Assembly: GCA_902606105.1 (NCBI GenBank)
Contig: CACLFK010000001.1
Coordinates: 1-64,000, forward strand
Direction of reading: 5' to 3'
Length of the DNA stretch: 64,000 nucleotides
Origin: an uncultured Pelagibacteraceae bacterium
GTDB lineage: Bacteria; Pseudomonadota; Alphaproteobacteria; Pelagibacterales; Pelagibacteraceae
This document shows positions 25,751 to 34,711 of this stretch, piece after piece (position 1 is the stretch's first letter; the number at the start of each line of letters is the position of its first letter). The position numbers and the translations under genes were made by a program. The notes below the pieces were generated by a model. It was not told where the DNA came from. It saw only the letters and a program-made list of their open reading frames with translations, and did no database searches.

Positions 25751-26595
25751 CTTCTAATTAATGTACCTGCACCTTTATCAGAGAATATTTCCCATAAACA
25801 TGAATGTTTTTTTGTGCCATTAATTATACCAACTGCAGTTACTCCGTTATTTACAGCATCTAAACACGCATTAATTTTAGGTATCATGCCTTGAGTTATA
25901 GTCTCATTTTTAATCATTTCTAAAATTTCTGAGGAAGATATTTCTTCTATAAGTTTTTTTTGTTTATCTAGGACACCATCAACATTTGTCATTAGTAATA
26001 ATCTTCTGGCCTTTAAAGATTTAGCTATTGCCATAGCAGCGGTATCACCATTAACATTATAGGTCTGATCATTTTTGTCTAAGCCTAATGGCGACACAAT
26101 TGGAACTTTATTTTGTTTTAGAATATTTAATATTATATCGTTATTAATTTTGGTTGGTATACCCACAAATCCCAGTTCTTTTGCTTCGGGAGTAACTTCT
26201 ATTATATTATTATTTTTTGTGTGTATCGAAATACCTTCAGAGCCCCTTTTTTTTAAATTCTGAAGAATATCTTCGTTAAAATCTATTAAAACAGACTCTA
26301 CAATATTTATTATACTTTTATCAGTAACTCTTAAACCTCTAATAAATTTTGATTGAATATTAGACTTCTCTAATTCTCTTTTAATTCTTGGCCCACCACC
26401 ATGAACAACTACTGTAGAAAGACCTAATTTATTTAAAATAAATAGATCTGTTATAAAATTATTAAATACGTTTCTATCAATTAAAACATTTCCTCCATAT
26501 TTTATTACAATTAAATCATTTTTATATTTTTCAATATATTTATTTACTTCACTTAAAGGTGGCCCGTCTTTGGGCAGTATATTTTTTAGATCCAT
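25747..26595 (-). CDS. argB: Acetylglutamate kinase
   Basis: VIKYGGNVL, VVHGGGPRI, KINACLDAVNNGV. Confidence 0.96.
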   Translation of the reverse strand: MDLKNILPKDGPPLSEVNKYIEKYKNDLIVIKYGGNVLIDRNVFNNFITDLFILNKLGLSTVVVHGGGPRIKRELEKSNIQSKFIRGLRVTDKSIINIVESVLIDFNEDILQNLKKRGSEGISIHTKNNNIIEVTPEAKELGFVGIPTKINNDIILNILKQNKVPIVSPLGLDKNDQTYNVNGDTAAMAIAKSLKARRLLLMTNVDGVLDKQKKLIEEISSSEILEMIKNETITQGMIPKINACLDAVNNGVTAVGIINGTKKHSCLWEIFSDKGAGTLIRR

Positions 26596-26618
26596 GTGTT
26601 GTTAACTATTTAAAATTA

Positions 26619-28295
26619 TTAGGTTACGGTTTTAACTGTTGTACGCTTCATGATGAAGACCTGTTGTGCCATAGTTAAAATATTATTAACTGTCCAGTAA
26701 ATTACTAATCCTGCAGGGAATGGAGCTAATATTACTGTTAAGAATAGTGGAAAGAACATGAATATTTTTGCCTGCATTGGATCTGTGGGTGCTGGATTAA
26801 GTTTCATCTGTACAAACATGCTTATACCCATTGCTATTGGCCACGCTCCTATAACTAAAAAAGAAGGAACGTCATAAGGCAATAAACCAAATAGATTAAA
26901 TAACGAAGTCGGATCTCTTTCTGATAAGTCTTGTATCCAACCATAGAATGGCATGTGCCTCATTTCTATAGTCACAAATAATACTTTATATAAAGCAAAA
27001 AAAACTGGGATTTGAACTAGAATTGGCAAACATCCTGACATAGGATTAACTTTTTCTTTCTTATATAGTGCCATCATTGCTTGCTGTAATTTCATCTTGT
27101 CATCTTTATGAAGTTCTTTAAGTCTTGTCATTTCTGGAGTTAAAGCCTTCATTTTAGCCATACTTCTAAATGAAAAATTTGCTAAAGGGAAAAATGCCAA
27201 TCTTATACAAATAGTAATAGCTATTATTGCTAAACCGTAATTACCAAGTAGTTTAAAGAAGTAGTCTATTCCAAAAAATAATGGTTTGGTGATAAAATAT
27301 AAAAAACCCCAATCTATTGTTAGATCAAATTTGTCTATTTTTAGTGATTCTGCATATCCATCAATAACATCTACTCTTTTAGCAGCTACTATAATCTGCA
27401 TTCTATCTTCTATTGAAGAATTACTATTTAATTCAAGCGGCTCTGTACTTACAAAGTTTGCTCTAAATTTATTTTTATAATCGAATGTAGTTTTAAATTC
27501 CATTCCTTTTGGAGGAATTAATGAAGTGATCCAGTACTTATCTCCAATACCAAGCCATCCTTTTTGAGCAGTTCTAGTAAATTTTTTTTCTTCAATGTCA
27601 TCATAATCTTCCTCAATAAGTTCATCATCAAGTGTTGCAACTAAACCCTCATGAAGTATATAAAAATTCGTTATCTCAGGAGCCTCATTTCTAATAATTT
27701 GGCCGTATGAATAAAAATCATATTTGTTATTTGTAGAATTAATTACGCGTTGTTTGACAGTAAACAAGAACTTATCATCAATAGATATTTCTTTTTCGAA
27801 GGTTATTCCTTGATCATTAGCCCACGTTAAGTTTATTGGAGATTGTGCTGTAAGTTTACTATTACCTGATACTGACCAAATAGAATTTGAATTAGGTATT
27901 TCGACATTCTTGTCGGTTGTGATAAATCCACTTTCTATTAGGTATCCTTCTTTGGAATTTCTTGGTGCTAATAAGTTTACTTTTTCATTACTATTTAAAA
28001 CCACATTATATTCTTTAAAAGTTAGATCATCTATTGCAGCTCCCTTTAAAGATATCGAGCCAATTATACTTTGGTTCTCAAACTGAATTCTTTCACTTTC
28101 ACTTAATGCCTGCTCCCTAGAAATTTCTAAAACATTTTCTTTTTGATCCAGACTTGGCGCATCAGAATTTTGCTCAGTTTTATTTTTTTCAACTAAATTT
28201 TCTTGAGACACTGGTGGAGGTGCAAAAAATAAAGTGTAAAGAATAATTACTGCTGCTGACAAAGAAATAGCTGCTATTATGTTTCTTGTTTCCAT
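26619..28295 (-). CDS. yidC: Membrane protein insertase YidC
   Basis: YGLAIIAITICIRLAFFPLANFSFRSMAKMKALTPEM; periplasmic domain. Confidence 0.97.
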   Translation of the reverse strand: METRNIIAAISLSAAVIILYTLFFAPPPVSQENLVEKNKTEQNSDAPSLDQKENVLEISREQALSESERIQFENQSIIGSISLKGAAIDDLTFKEYNVVLNSNEKVNLLAPRNSKEGYLIESGFITTDKNVEIPNSNSIWSVSGNSKLTAQSPINLTWANDQGITFEKEISIDDKFLFTVKQRVINSTNNKYDFYSYGQIIRNEAPEITNFYILHEGLVATLDDELIEEDYDDIEEKKFTRTAQKGWLGIGDKYWITSLIPPKGMEFKTTFDYKNKFRANFVSTEPLELNSNSSIEDRMQIIVAAKRVDVIDGYAESLKIDKFDLTIDWGFLYFITKPLFFGIDYFFKLLGNYGLAIIAITICIRLAFFPLANFSFRSMAKMKALTPEMTRLKELHKDDKMKLQQAMMALYKKEKVNPMSGCLPILVQIPVFFALYKVLFVTIEMRHMPFYGWIQDLSERDPTSLFNLFGLLPYDVPSFLVIGAWPIAMGISMFVQMKLNPAPTDPMQAKIFMFFPLFLTVILAPFPAGLVIYWTVNNILTMAQQVFIMKRTTVKTVT

Positions 28296-28546
28296 TATTT
28301 TTTAATCTTCATTTCTTTTTTAACTGGGTCAAATCCTTCACCACCACCTAAAAATTTAATAGGATGACACGACAAAATTCTTCTAATGCTCATGAAAAGT
28401 CCTTTGACAAAACCAAATTCTTTTAAAGCATCAATGCTATATTCAGAACATGTAGGCAAATATCTACAAGAATGTCCAAATAAAGGACTAATTAGATATT
28501 TGTAGCCCTTAATAATTTTAATTAATAATTTCGTAAATATATTCAT
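28295..28546 (-). CDS. yidD: Membrane protein insertion efficiency factor YidD
   Basis: YKYLISPLFGHSCRYLPTCSEYSIDAL. Confidence 0.97.
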   Translation of the reverse strand: MNIFTKLLIKIIKGYKYLISPLFGHSCRYLPTCSEYSIDALKEFGFVKGLFMSIRRILSCHPIKFLGGGEGFDPVKKEMKIKK

Positions 28547-28887
28547 TATTTAATTTTTTCTAAGTCCCGAAACAGAGTTTCTTTTATATTTTTGTATTCA
28601 TTATTTAGCATAGAAGGCTTGGATATAACAAGAAATGAATAGTTATAGTTTATTGATATATTCTTAACTGCTTCATTTATTATATTTCTAAGTCTTCTCT
28701 TAATTTTATTTCTTTTAACTGCATTACCAATTTTTTTCTTTGTTACAAAGCTAATATTAAGTTTTGTTTTATCTTTATTAATTAGCCTTCCAAAAAAAAT
28801 TGTTACATATTTGTTTGATATTTTTTTTTGACTTAGTAGATTTTTAAATTCTTCATTTTTTGAAAGAGCAATAATTTTGCTTTTCAT
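28546..28887 (-). CDS. rnpA: Ribonuclease P protein component
   Basis: FVTKKKIGNAVKRNKIKRRLRNIINEA. Confidence 0.95.
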   Translation of the reverse strand: MKSKIIALSKNEEFKNLLSQKKISNKYVTIFFGRLINKDKTKLNISFVTKKKIGNAVKRNKIKRRLRNIINEAVKNISINYNYSFLVISKPSMLNNEYKNIKETLFRDLEKIK

Positions 28888-28891
28888 TAAT

Positions 28892-29032
28892 CTAAACAGA
28901 AACTGTTAGTGACTTTCTTCCTCTAGCTCTTCTTCTCGCTAAAAGTTTTTTACCACCTTTTGTTTTCATTTTGGATCTAAAGCCGTGTTTTCTGGCTCTT
29001 TTTACATTTGAGGGCTGGTAGGTTCTTTTCAT
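28892..29032 (-). CDS. rpmH: 50S ribosomal protein L34 (not in supplied ORF track)
   Basis: Manual translation [46 protein letters not shown]. Confidence 0.98.
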   Translation of the reverse strand: MKRTYQPSNVKRARKHGFRSKMKTKGGKKLLARRRARGRKSLTVSV

Positions 29033-29115
29033 AATAAGTGATTAACTTTTATTAAATTTGGCTCTTTATAGTAATTAAATATATAAATAGCAAATAGAAC
29101 ATTTTATAAATAGCA

Positions 29116-29847
29116 TTGTTATTAATGGAAAAATCAAACAAATTAAAATTATTTATTGGTTTAGTTTATTTGATACTTATTTGTTTATTTTTATACTTTT
29201 TCTTTTCTAAATTTAGCTTCCAAGAACTTACTTCATATGATTTTATCAGAAATAATAGATCATATTTTTTTGAGTTAAAAAATTCTAATTTAATTCTAAT
29301 CTTTTTTATTTTTTTACTTTTAACAATTTTATGGGTATTTCCGTTTTTAGGCTTTGGTTCCCCAGTAGCTTTGATAGGTGGTTTTATTTTTGGAAAATGG
29401 ATAGGAACTGTTGGTGTTGTACTTGGCCTAAGTATTGGTGCAACTTTTTTATACATTTTTGGAAATTTTTTCTTAAAAGAATTTATTAAAGAAAAATTTT
29501 TAAATAAATATCAAAACTTGGAAACTAAATTTAAAAAATCTGAGTTTGTTTATTTGCTCATATACCGTTTTATAGGTGGAATACCATGGCAGATAAGTTG
29601 TTTGTTGCCAACTCTTTTTAATGTTAAAGTAAGAAACTTTTTCTTTGCTACATTAATAGGTATTATTCCGCAAATTTTTTTAGCAGTTTCGATTGGAAGC
29701 GGATTTGAAAAAATAATTGAACATAATTCAGAAGTTCCTGGTATTACCGAAATTGTTTTTTCACCAGAAATATATATTCCGCTTGTAGCTTTCTTTAGTT
29801 TAATTCTGTTAACTATTTTTTTAAGAAAGATATTTTATAAAAACTAG
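29116..29847 (+). CDS. TVP38/TMEM64 (DedA-like) membrane protein
   Basis: GFGSPVALIGGFIFGKWIGTVGVVLGLSIGATFLY; YRFIGGIPWQIS. Confidence 0.8.
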   Translation: MLLMEKSNKLKLFIGLVYLILICLFLYFFFSKFSFQELTSYDFIRNNRSYFFELKNSNLILIFFIFLLLTILWVFPFLGFGSPVALIGGFIFGKWIGTVGVVLGLSIGATFLYIFGNFFLKEFIKEKFLNKYQNLETKFKKSEFVYLLIYRFIGGIPWQISCLLPTLFNVKVRNFFFATLIGIIPQIFLAVSIGSGFEKIIEHNSEVPGITEIVFSPEIYIPLVAFFSLILLTIFLRKIFYKN

Positions 29848-29921
29848 TGGTGCTCCCACCCTGTACTGACCAGGGAACTAGTCATTACCAATGACTTGTT
29901 ATGCCATTTAACTACAGGAGC
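29848..29921 (-). tRNA. tRNA-Thr(GGT), non-canonical T-loop
   Basis: Reverse complement GCTCCTG.TA.GTTA-AATGGCA-TAAC.A.AGTCA-TTGGTAA-TGACT.AGTT.CCCTG-GTCAGTA-CAGGG.TGGGAGC.ACCA; D, anticodon and T stems fully paired. Confidence 0.85.
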
Positions 29922-30020
29922 AAAGAAACAATTTATTTTTTGTGGATAATAATGCATTTTTTTCAAATTATTGCCTTAATTTTTTAGCTAATATGATTTA
30001 TATCTATTTAAGGTAATGTT

Positions 30021-30221
30021 ATGGGAATTCACTACGATTATAAATCAACCAAAGGTAACAAGCTTATGGAAAAGCAAGCTAAAAGAGAAAAAAAGCTTGC
30101 TGAAAAAAAAGCCAAACGTTTAGCCAAAGAAGGCCCAAAACAAGAGGAAACTAAAATAAAACCTTTAGATCCAAATAAACCAATATCTTTAGACTTTCTG
30201 ACAAATCCAAATAAAGAATGA
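30021..30221 (+). CDS. Small basic conserved-looking protein (66 aa), unknown function
   Basis: MGIHYDYKSTKGNKLMEKQAKREKK...; 4-nt ATGA overlap with the next ORF. Confidence 0.65.
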   Translation: MGIHYDYKSTKGNKLMEKQAKREKKLAEKKAKRLAKEGPKQEETKIKPLDPNKPISLDFLTNPNKE

Positions 30222-30319
30222 GTTCTAAAGATAAAAATGAACGTTTAAGTCTAGCTCTAAGAAAAAATTTAAAAAAAAGAAAGATTTTTCAAAAAAAAAC
30301 TAAAAAAAAAAATAAGTAA
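30218..30319 (+). CDS. 33-aa basic microprotein (not in ORF track)
   Basis: [37 protein letters not shown] overlap upstream, TAATG overlap with dcd. Confidence 0.6.
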   Translation: MSSKDKNERLSLALRKNLKKRKIFQKKTKKKNK

Positions 30320-30873
30320 TGTCAGTTCTCTCAGATAAATGGATTAGAAAAATGTCTAAAGAACAAGATATGATTTCACCATTTGAGGAGAAGCAGGTAA
30401 GGGGCAAGAGTATATCTTATGGACTTTCATCTTTTGGTTATGATGCAAGAGTATCAAATGAGTTTAAAATTTTTACCAATGTGAATTCTGAAATTGTTGA
30501 TCCTAAAAATTTTAAACCTACAAATTTTGTAACCAAAAATATTTATGAATGTATCATTCCACCAAATTCTTTCGTATTAGCTAGAACTGTGGAAAAGTTT
30601 AAAATTCCAAATGATGTCTTAGTTATTTGTCTAGGTAAATCAACATATGCAAGATGTGGAATCATTGTAAACGTAACTCCATTAGAGCCTGGCTGGGAGG
30701 GATATGTTACACTCGAATTTTCAAACACAACACCCTTGCCTGCAAAAATTTATGCAAATGAAGGTGTTGCACAATTTATTTTCTTAAAAGGAAATGAAAA
30801 ACCAGAAGTGACTTATGCAGATCGAAATGGAAAGTACATGGGCCAAACTGGAGTAACATTACCTAAAGTTTAA
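30319..30873 (+). CDS. dcd: dCTP deaminase
   Basis: [68 protein letters not shown]. Confidence 0.96.
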   Translation: MSVLSDKWIRKMSKEQDMISPFEEKQVRGKSISYGLSSFGYDARVSNEFKIFTNVNSEIVDPKNFKPTNFVTKNIYECIIPPNSFVLARTVEKFKIPNDVLVICLGKSTYARCGIIVNVTPLEPGWEGYVTLEFSNTTPLPAKIYANEGVAQFIFLKGNEKPEVTYADRNGKYMGQTGVTLPKV

Positions 30874-30875
30874 AT

Positions 30876-32129
30876 ATGCAAAAACTAGAGGTCTTTGGAG
30901 CAAAGAAGCTCAAGGGACAAATAAATATTTCAGGTTCAAAAAATGCGTCACTACCAATTTTGGCTGCAACTTTGCTTTCAAAAAATCAAATAACTTTGAA
31001 GAATCTACCAAACGTTAAAGATATTGACACAATGATGAGTTTATTAGATTCTTTGGGTTCTAAGATTAAAAAAGTAAAAGATAAAATAATTATTAATAAC
31101 TCACGTCAAAAAAAAACATTTGCATCTTATAATTTAGTAAAAACTATGAGAGCAGGAATCTTAGTTCTTGGTCCTTTATTAGCTAAGTTTGGTAATGCAA
31201 AAGTGTCACTACCTGGCGGTTGCGCGATTGGAACAAGACCTATAAACATTCATTTGGATGCCTTATCAAAACTAGGAGTTAAATATAAAATTATCCAAGG
31301 TTATGTTCATGCATATGCTCCAAAAGGATTGATAGGAAATAAAATACGATTTTCAAAGATATCTGTTGGTGCTACTGAAAATTTAATCATTGCCGCCAGC
31401 TTTGCAAAAGGATCTACTTATTTAAATAATATAGCAATTGAGTCTGAAATTATAGATTTAATTAATTTTTTAAAAAATATGGGATGCAATATCAAATGGA
31501 CCGGTAAGCGTTCATTAAAAATTAAAGGTGTATCAAAAGTTAAGGAAATTACTTATCCAGTAATGTTTGACAGAATAGAAGCTGGAACATATTTAATTGC
31601 TGCAGCAGTAACAGAAGGAAACCTTAAAATCAAAAATATTGTTCCAAAAATTATACAAACAGAAATTAATATTTTAAAAAAAATAGGTGCAAAAATTAAT
31701 ATTAAAAAAAGTGAGGTTCATATAATAGGCAATAAAAAAATCAAAAGTATTAATATAAAAACTGCTCCATATCCTGGCTTTCCAACTGATTTACAAGCTC
31801 AAATGATGGTATTATTGTGTAGAGCAAATAAACAATCTGTAATTAAAGAAGATATTTTTGAGAATAGATTTATGCATGTTGCTGAATTAAACCGGATGGG
31901 AGCTCAAATATTAATTAAAGGAAATAAAGCAATCGTTCAAGGAAATATAAATTTCGCACCAGCTGAGTTGATGGCCACAGATTTACGAGCATCAGTTTCA
32001 TTGGTGCTTGCTGCTCTGTCGGCTAAAGGAAAATCAGTTATTAATCGAATTTATCATTTAGACAGGGGGTATGAAAATATAGAAAAAAAGCTAAAAAAAG
32101 TTGGTGCAAAAATACGTCGAGTGAATTAA
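30876..32129 (+). CDS. murA: UDP-N-acetylglucosamine 1-carboxyvinyltransferase
   Basis: GSKNASLPILAATLL, LPGGCAIGTRPINIHLDAL, PGFPTDLQAQMM. Confidence 0.97.
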   Translation: MQKLEVFGAKKLKGQINISGSKNASLPILAATLLSKNQITLKNLPNVKDIDTMMSLLDSLGSKIKKVKDKIIINNSRQKKTFASYNLVKTMRAGILVLGPLLAKFGNAKVSLPGGCAIGTRPINIHLDALSKLGVKYKIIQGYVHAYAPKGLIGNKIRFSKISVGATENLIIAASFAKGSTYLNNIAIESEIIDLINFLKNMGCNIKWTGKRSLKIKGVSKVKEITYPVMFDRIEAGTYLIAAAVTEGNLKIKNIVPKIIQTEINILKKIGAKINIKKSEVHIIGNKKIKSINIKTAPYPGFPTDLQAQMMVLLCRANKQSVIKEDIFENRFMHVAELNRMGAQILIKGNKAIVQGNINFAPAELMATDLRASVSLVLAALSAKGKSVINRIYHLDRGYENIEKKLKKVGAKIRRVN

Positions 32130-32527
32130 TGAAAAAAAAATATCTCGCAAAAATTATTGCAAGTGATCAAGAAGGTCTGCAAGTTATATCTGCGTGTGTC
32201 GCTGGGGCCAAAGTAAAAGTTATTGACATAAAATACCTTGGTTCAAATAAGGTATTTTTATTGTCAATAGAGAGAACAAAAGTTGAAACTGAACAAGAAG
32301 ATAAAAAAATCAACAGTATTTGCAGGTTTGATTTTATTGATAAAGTAAAATCTAAAAATATAAATCAGTCAAATAAGGACTTAGTGTTAGAATTAATTGG
32401 AATTGATTATTTGAAAAATAATAATGATTATGAAATAAGCTTAACTTTTAATAACAATGCACACATTGCTTTGACTACAGAGACAATTGAAGTAAGACTA
32501 GAAGATCAAAATGAAATTAAAGATTAA
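32129..32527 (+). CDS. DUF2948-like family protein
   Basis: Position between murA and hisD plus sequence style (ASDQEGLQVISACVAGAKVKVIDIKY). Confidence 0.65.
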   Translation: MKKKYLAKIIASDQEGLQVISACVAGAKVKVIDIKYLGSNKVFLLSIERTKVETEQEDKKINSICRFDFIDKVKSKNINQSNKDLVLELIGIDYLKNNNDYEISLTFNNNAHIALTTETIEVRLEDQNEIKD

Positions 32528-33810
32528 TGAAAATAATAAATAGCACTAAAAAAAATTTTAACAATTTATTAAATAAATTACTTTTGCAACGTAAAAATAA
32601 GGTCCAATCAAGCTCTGTCTCTGTAAGCGGTATCGTTAAAGATATAAAAAAAAATGGTGATAAAGCATTGTTGAAATATGAAAAAAAATTCAATCAAAAT
32701 AAAACAATTGTCCCAAGCTCTAAACAAATTAATATTTTGGTAAAATCTTTAAATGAAAAAGTAAAAAAATCTATTGATGTTGCATATGATAGAATTTATA
32801 AGTTTCATTCTCTGCAAAAATTTAAAAATATTACTTATGTTGATAAGTTTAGAAATAAACTTGAATATAAATATTTGCCACTAGACTCTGTTGCAATATA
32901 TGTTCCAGGTTCTTCAGCATCCTATCCATCTACCGTTTTAATGAATGCTATTCCAGCAATTGTTGCCGGTGTTAAAAGATTAATAATGATTAACCCAGGT
33001 TTTAAAGGAAAGCAGAATCCTGCAGTTTTATATGCAGCTAGAAAATGTAAAATAAAAGAAATTTATTCCATAGGGGGAGCTTCTGCAGTTGCTGCCGCTG
33101 CTTATGGAACAAGAAAAATTAAAAAAGTAGATAAAATAGTTGGTCCAGGAAATGCTTATGTAGCAGCAGCAAAAAAAGAAGTTTTTGGTGATGTAGGTAT
33201 AGAAGGAATGACAGCAGGTCCTTCAGAGGTTACTATAGTTTGTGACAAATTTTCAAACCCTGAATGGGTTGCAAGTGATCTAATTGGTCAAGCAGAGCAT
33301 GATAAACTTGCACAATGTATTCTAATTTCAAAAGATAAAAAATTATTACAAAAAGTAAAAATGCAATTAACCAAACAACTAAAAGAAATTCCAAGAGTAT
33401 TTGTGGCCAGAAAAAGTTTAATAAATAATGGAATTTTAATGTATGTAAATTCTGATAAAAAAATAATTGAAATTATAAACAAAATAGCTCCAGAGCACTT
33501 AGAATTAAATATTAAAAATTACAAATCTTATGTTTCTAAAATTAGAAATGCTGGATCTATATGTTTAGGAAAATATGCTGTGATGGCTATGACAGATTAT
33601 AATATCGGCTCCAATCATGTCCTGCCAACAAATGGATCTGCAAAATACTCAAGTGGTATAAGTGTTAATGAATTTTATAAAAGAATCTCTTACATAAACT
33701 TATCAAAAAAGGGTATTGAAAGTCTTGGACCATCAGTTATAACACTAGCAAATTACGAAGGGTTAGTTGGACACGCTCAATCAGTAATAAAAAGAATTAG
33801 GAGAAAATAA
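32527..33810 (+). CDS. hisD: Histidinol dehydrogenase
   Basis: [48 protein letters not shown]. Confidence 0.97.
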   Translation: MKIINSTKKNFNNLLNKLLLQRKNKVQSSSVSVSGIVKDIKKNGDKALLKYEKKFNQNKTIVPSSKQINILVKSLNEKVKKSIDVAYDRIYKFHSLQKFKNITYVDKFRNKLEYKYLPLDSVAIYVPGSSASYPSTVLMNAIPAIVAGVKRLIMINPGFKGKQNPAVLYAARKCKIKEIYSIGGASAVAAAAYGTRKIKKVDKIVGPGNAYVAAAKKEVFGDVGIEGMTAGPSEVTIVCDKFSNPEWVASDLIGQAEHDKLAQCILISKDKKLLQKVKMQLTKQLKEIPRVFVARKSLINNGILMYVNSDKKIIEIINKIAPEHLELNIKNYKSYVSKIRNAGSICLGKYAVMAMTDYNIGSNHVLPTNGSAKYSSGISVNEFYKRISYINLSKKGIESLGPSVITLANYEGLVGHAQSVIKRIRRK

Positions 33811-33812
33811 AT

Positions 33813-34028
33813 TTGTCAAAACAAGACTTACTGGAATTTAAAGGTAAAGTGATTGATCTACTTCCAAATGCTATGTTTAGAGTTAAGTTAGAAAATGGAT
33901 ATACGGTTACAGCTCATACAGCAGGTAAGTTAAGAAAAAATAGAATTAGAGTTCTTCAAGGTGATAATGTGACTGTAGAAATGACACCTTATGATCTTAC
34001 AAAAGGCAGAATAATCTTTAGAGGTTAA
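33813..34028 (+). CDS. infA: Translation initiation factor IF-1 (TTG start)
   Basis: [57 protein letters not shown]. Confidence 0.97.
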   Translation: MSKQDLLEFKGKVIDLLPNAMFRVKLENGYTVTAHTAGKLRKNRIRVLQGDNVTVEMTPYDLTKGRIIFRG

Positions 34029-34034
34029 AATCTT

Positions 34035-34109
34035 GCCTCGGTAGCTCAGGAGTAGAGCAGAGCCCTGAAAAGGCTTGTGTCGGAGGTGCGAATCCTTCCC
34101 GAGGCACCA
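34035..34109 (+). tRNA. tRNA-Phe(GAA), non-canonical elbow
   Basis: GCCTCGG...CTGAAAA...GGAGG-TGCGAAT-CCTTC-CCGAGGC-ACCA; D-loop AGGAGTA. Confidence 0.93.
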
Positions 34110-34190
34110 CCAGTTACTTTTCATCTTGAAATAATTCAAAAAAAAATTAACTTATTTCTTATAATAAATAACAAAGGACTAAGAAATAAG

Positions 34191-34406
34191 ATGAGTGAAA
34201 CGATTAAAGGAACTACCAAATGGTATAACTCAAAGAAGGGTTTTGGATTTATAGAAAGGGACGACAAGGAAAAGGATGTATTTTGCCATGCAAGCGCAGT
34301 TAAGGCTGCTGGACTAAGGTACTTAAATGAGGGAGATAAACTCGAATTTACTTTAGAAGATGGCCCCAAAGGTCCTTCTGCAGTTAATTTAAAGAAAGTA
34401 GACTAA
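34191..34406 (+). CDS. Cold-shock domain protein (start trimmed from ORF at 34077)
   Basis: MSETIKGTTKWYNSKKGFGFIERDDKEKDVFCHASAV; the longer ORF start lies inside tRNA-Phe. Confidence 0.95.
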   Translation: MSETIKGTTKWYNSKKGFGFIERDDKEKDVFCHASAVKAAGLRYLNEGDKLEFTLEDGPKGPSAVNLKKVD

Positions 34407-34564
34407 TTTTTTTTAATTTTAAGGATGTTTTATCTAATTAGATTAGGTGCTCCTCCTTATTTACTTAATACTTGCGTTATAGCAGTTTTTGTCTAAAAGA
34501 CTGTTCATGATTATAAATATTACATTTAGAAATACTTCAAGAAGCATTCATAGAAATAGCTTCC

Positions 34565-34580
34565 ATAGCCTATAGGCTAT
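34565..34580. repeat. 16-nt perfect palindrome ATAGCCTATAGGCTAT
   Basis: Self-complementary; followed by an AT-rich stretch with TATAAT upstream of tRNA-His. Confidence 0.6.
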
Positions 34581-34632
34581 TTATTTATAATATAATTTTA
34601 AATCCACCGAAAATAATATAAAAACAAAGGAT

Positions 34633-34707
34633 GCCTGGGTGGTGTAACGGTTAGCACGAAAGTTTGTGGAACTTTAAGTTTGAGTTCGATTCTCAGCCCG
34701 GGTACCA
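34633..34707 (+). tRNA. tRNA-His(GTG), U at -1 and A73
   Basis: GCCTGGG...TTGTGGA...TTGAG-TTCGATT-CTCAG-CCCGGGT-ACCA; preceded by T. Confidence 0.95.
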
Positions 34708-34711
34708 AAAA

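Noticed and set aside
33930-34139. 69-aa minus-strand ORF (WWCLGKDSHLRHKPFQGSALL...)
   Set aside because: Antisense of tRNA-Phe and infA; artefact
34077-34190. N-terminal extension of the cold-shock ORF
   Set aside because: Would start inside tRNA-Phe; CSD homology starts at 34191
34664-34711. N-terminal extension of hisS
   Set aside because: Lies inside tRNA-His; HisRS homology starts at 34712
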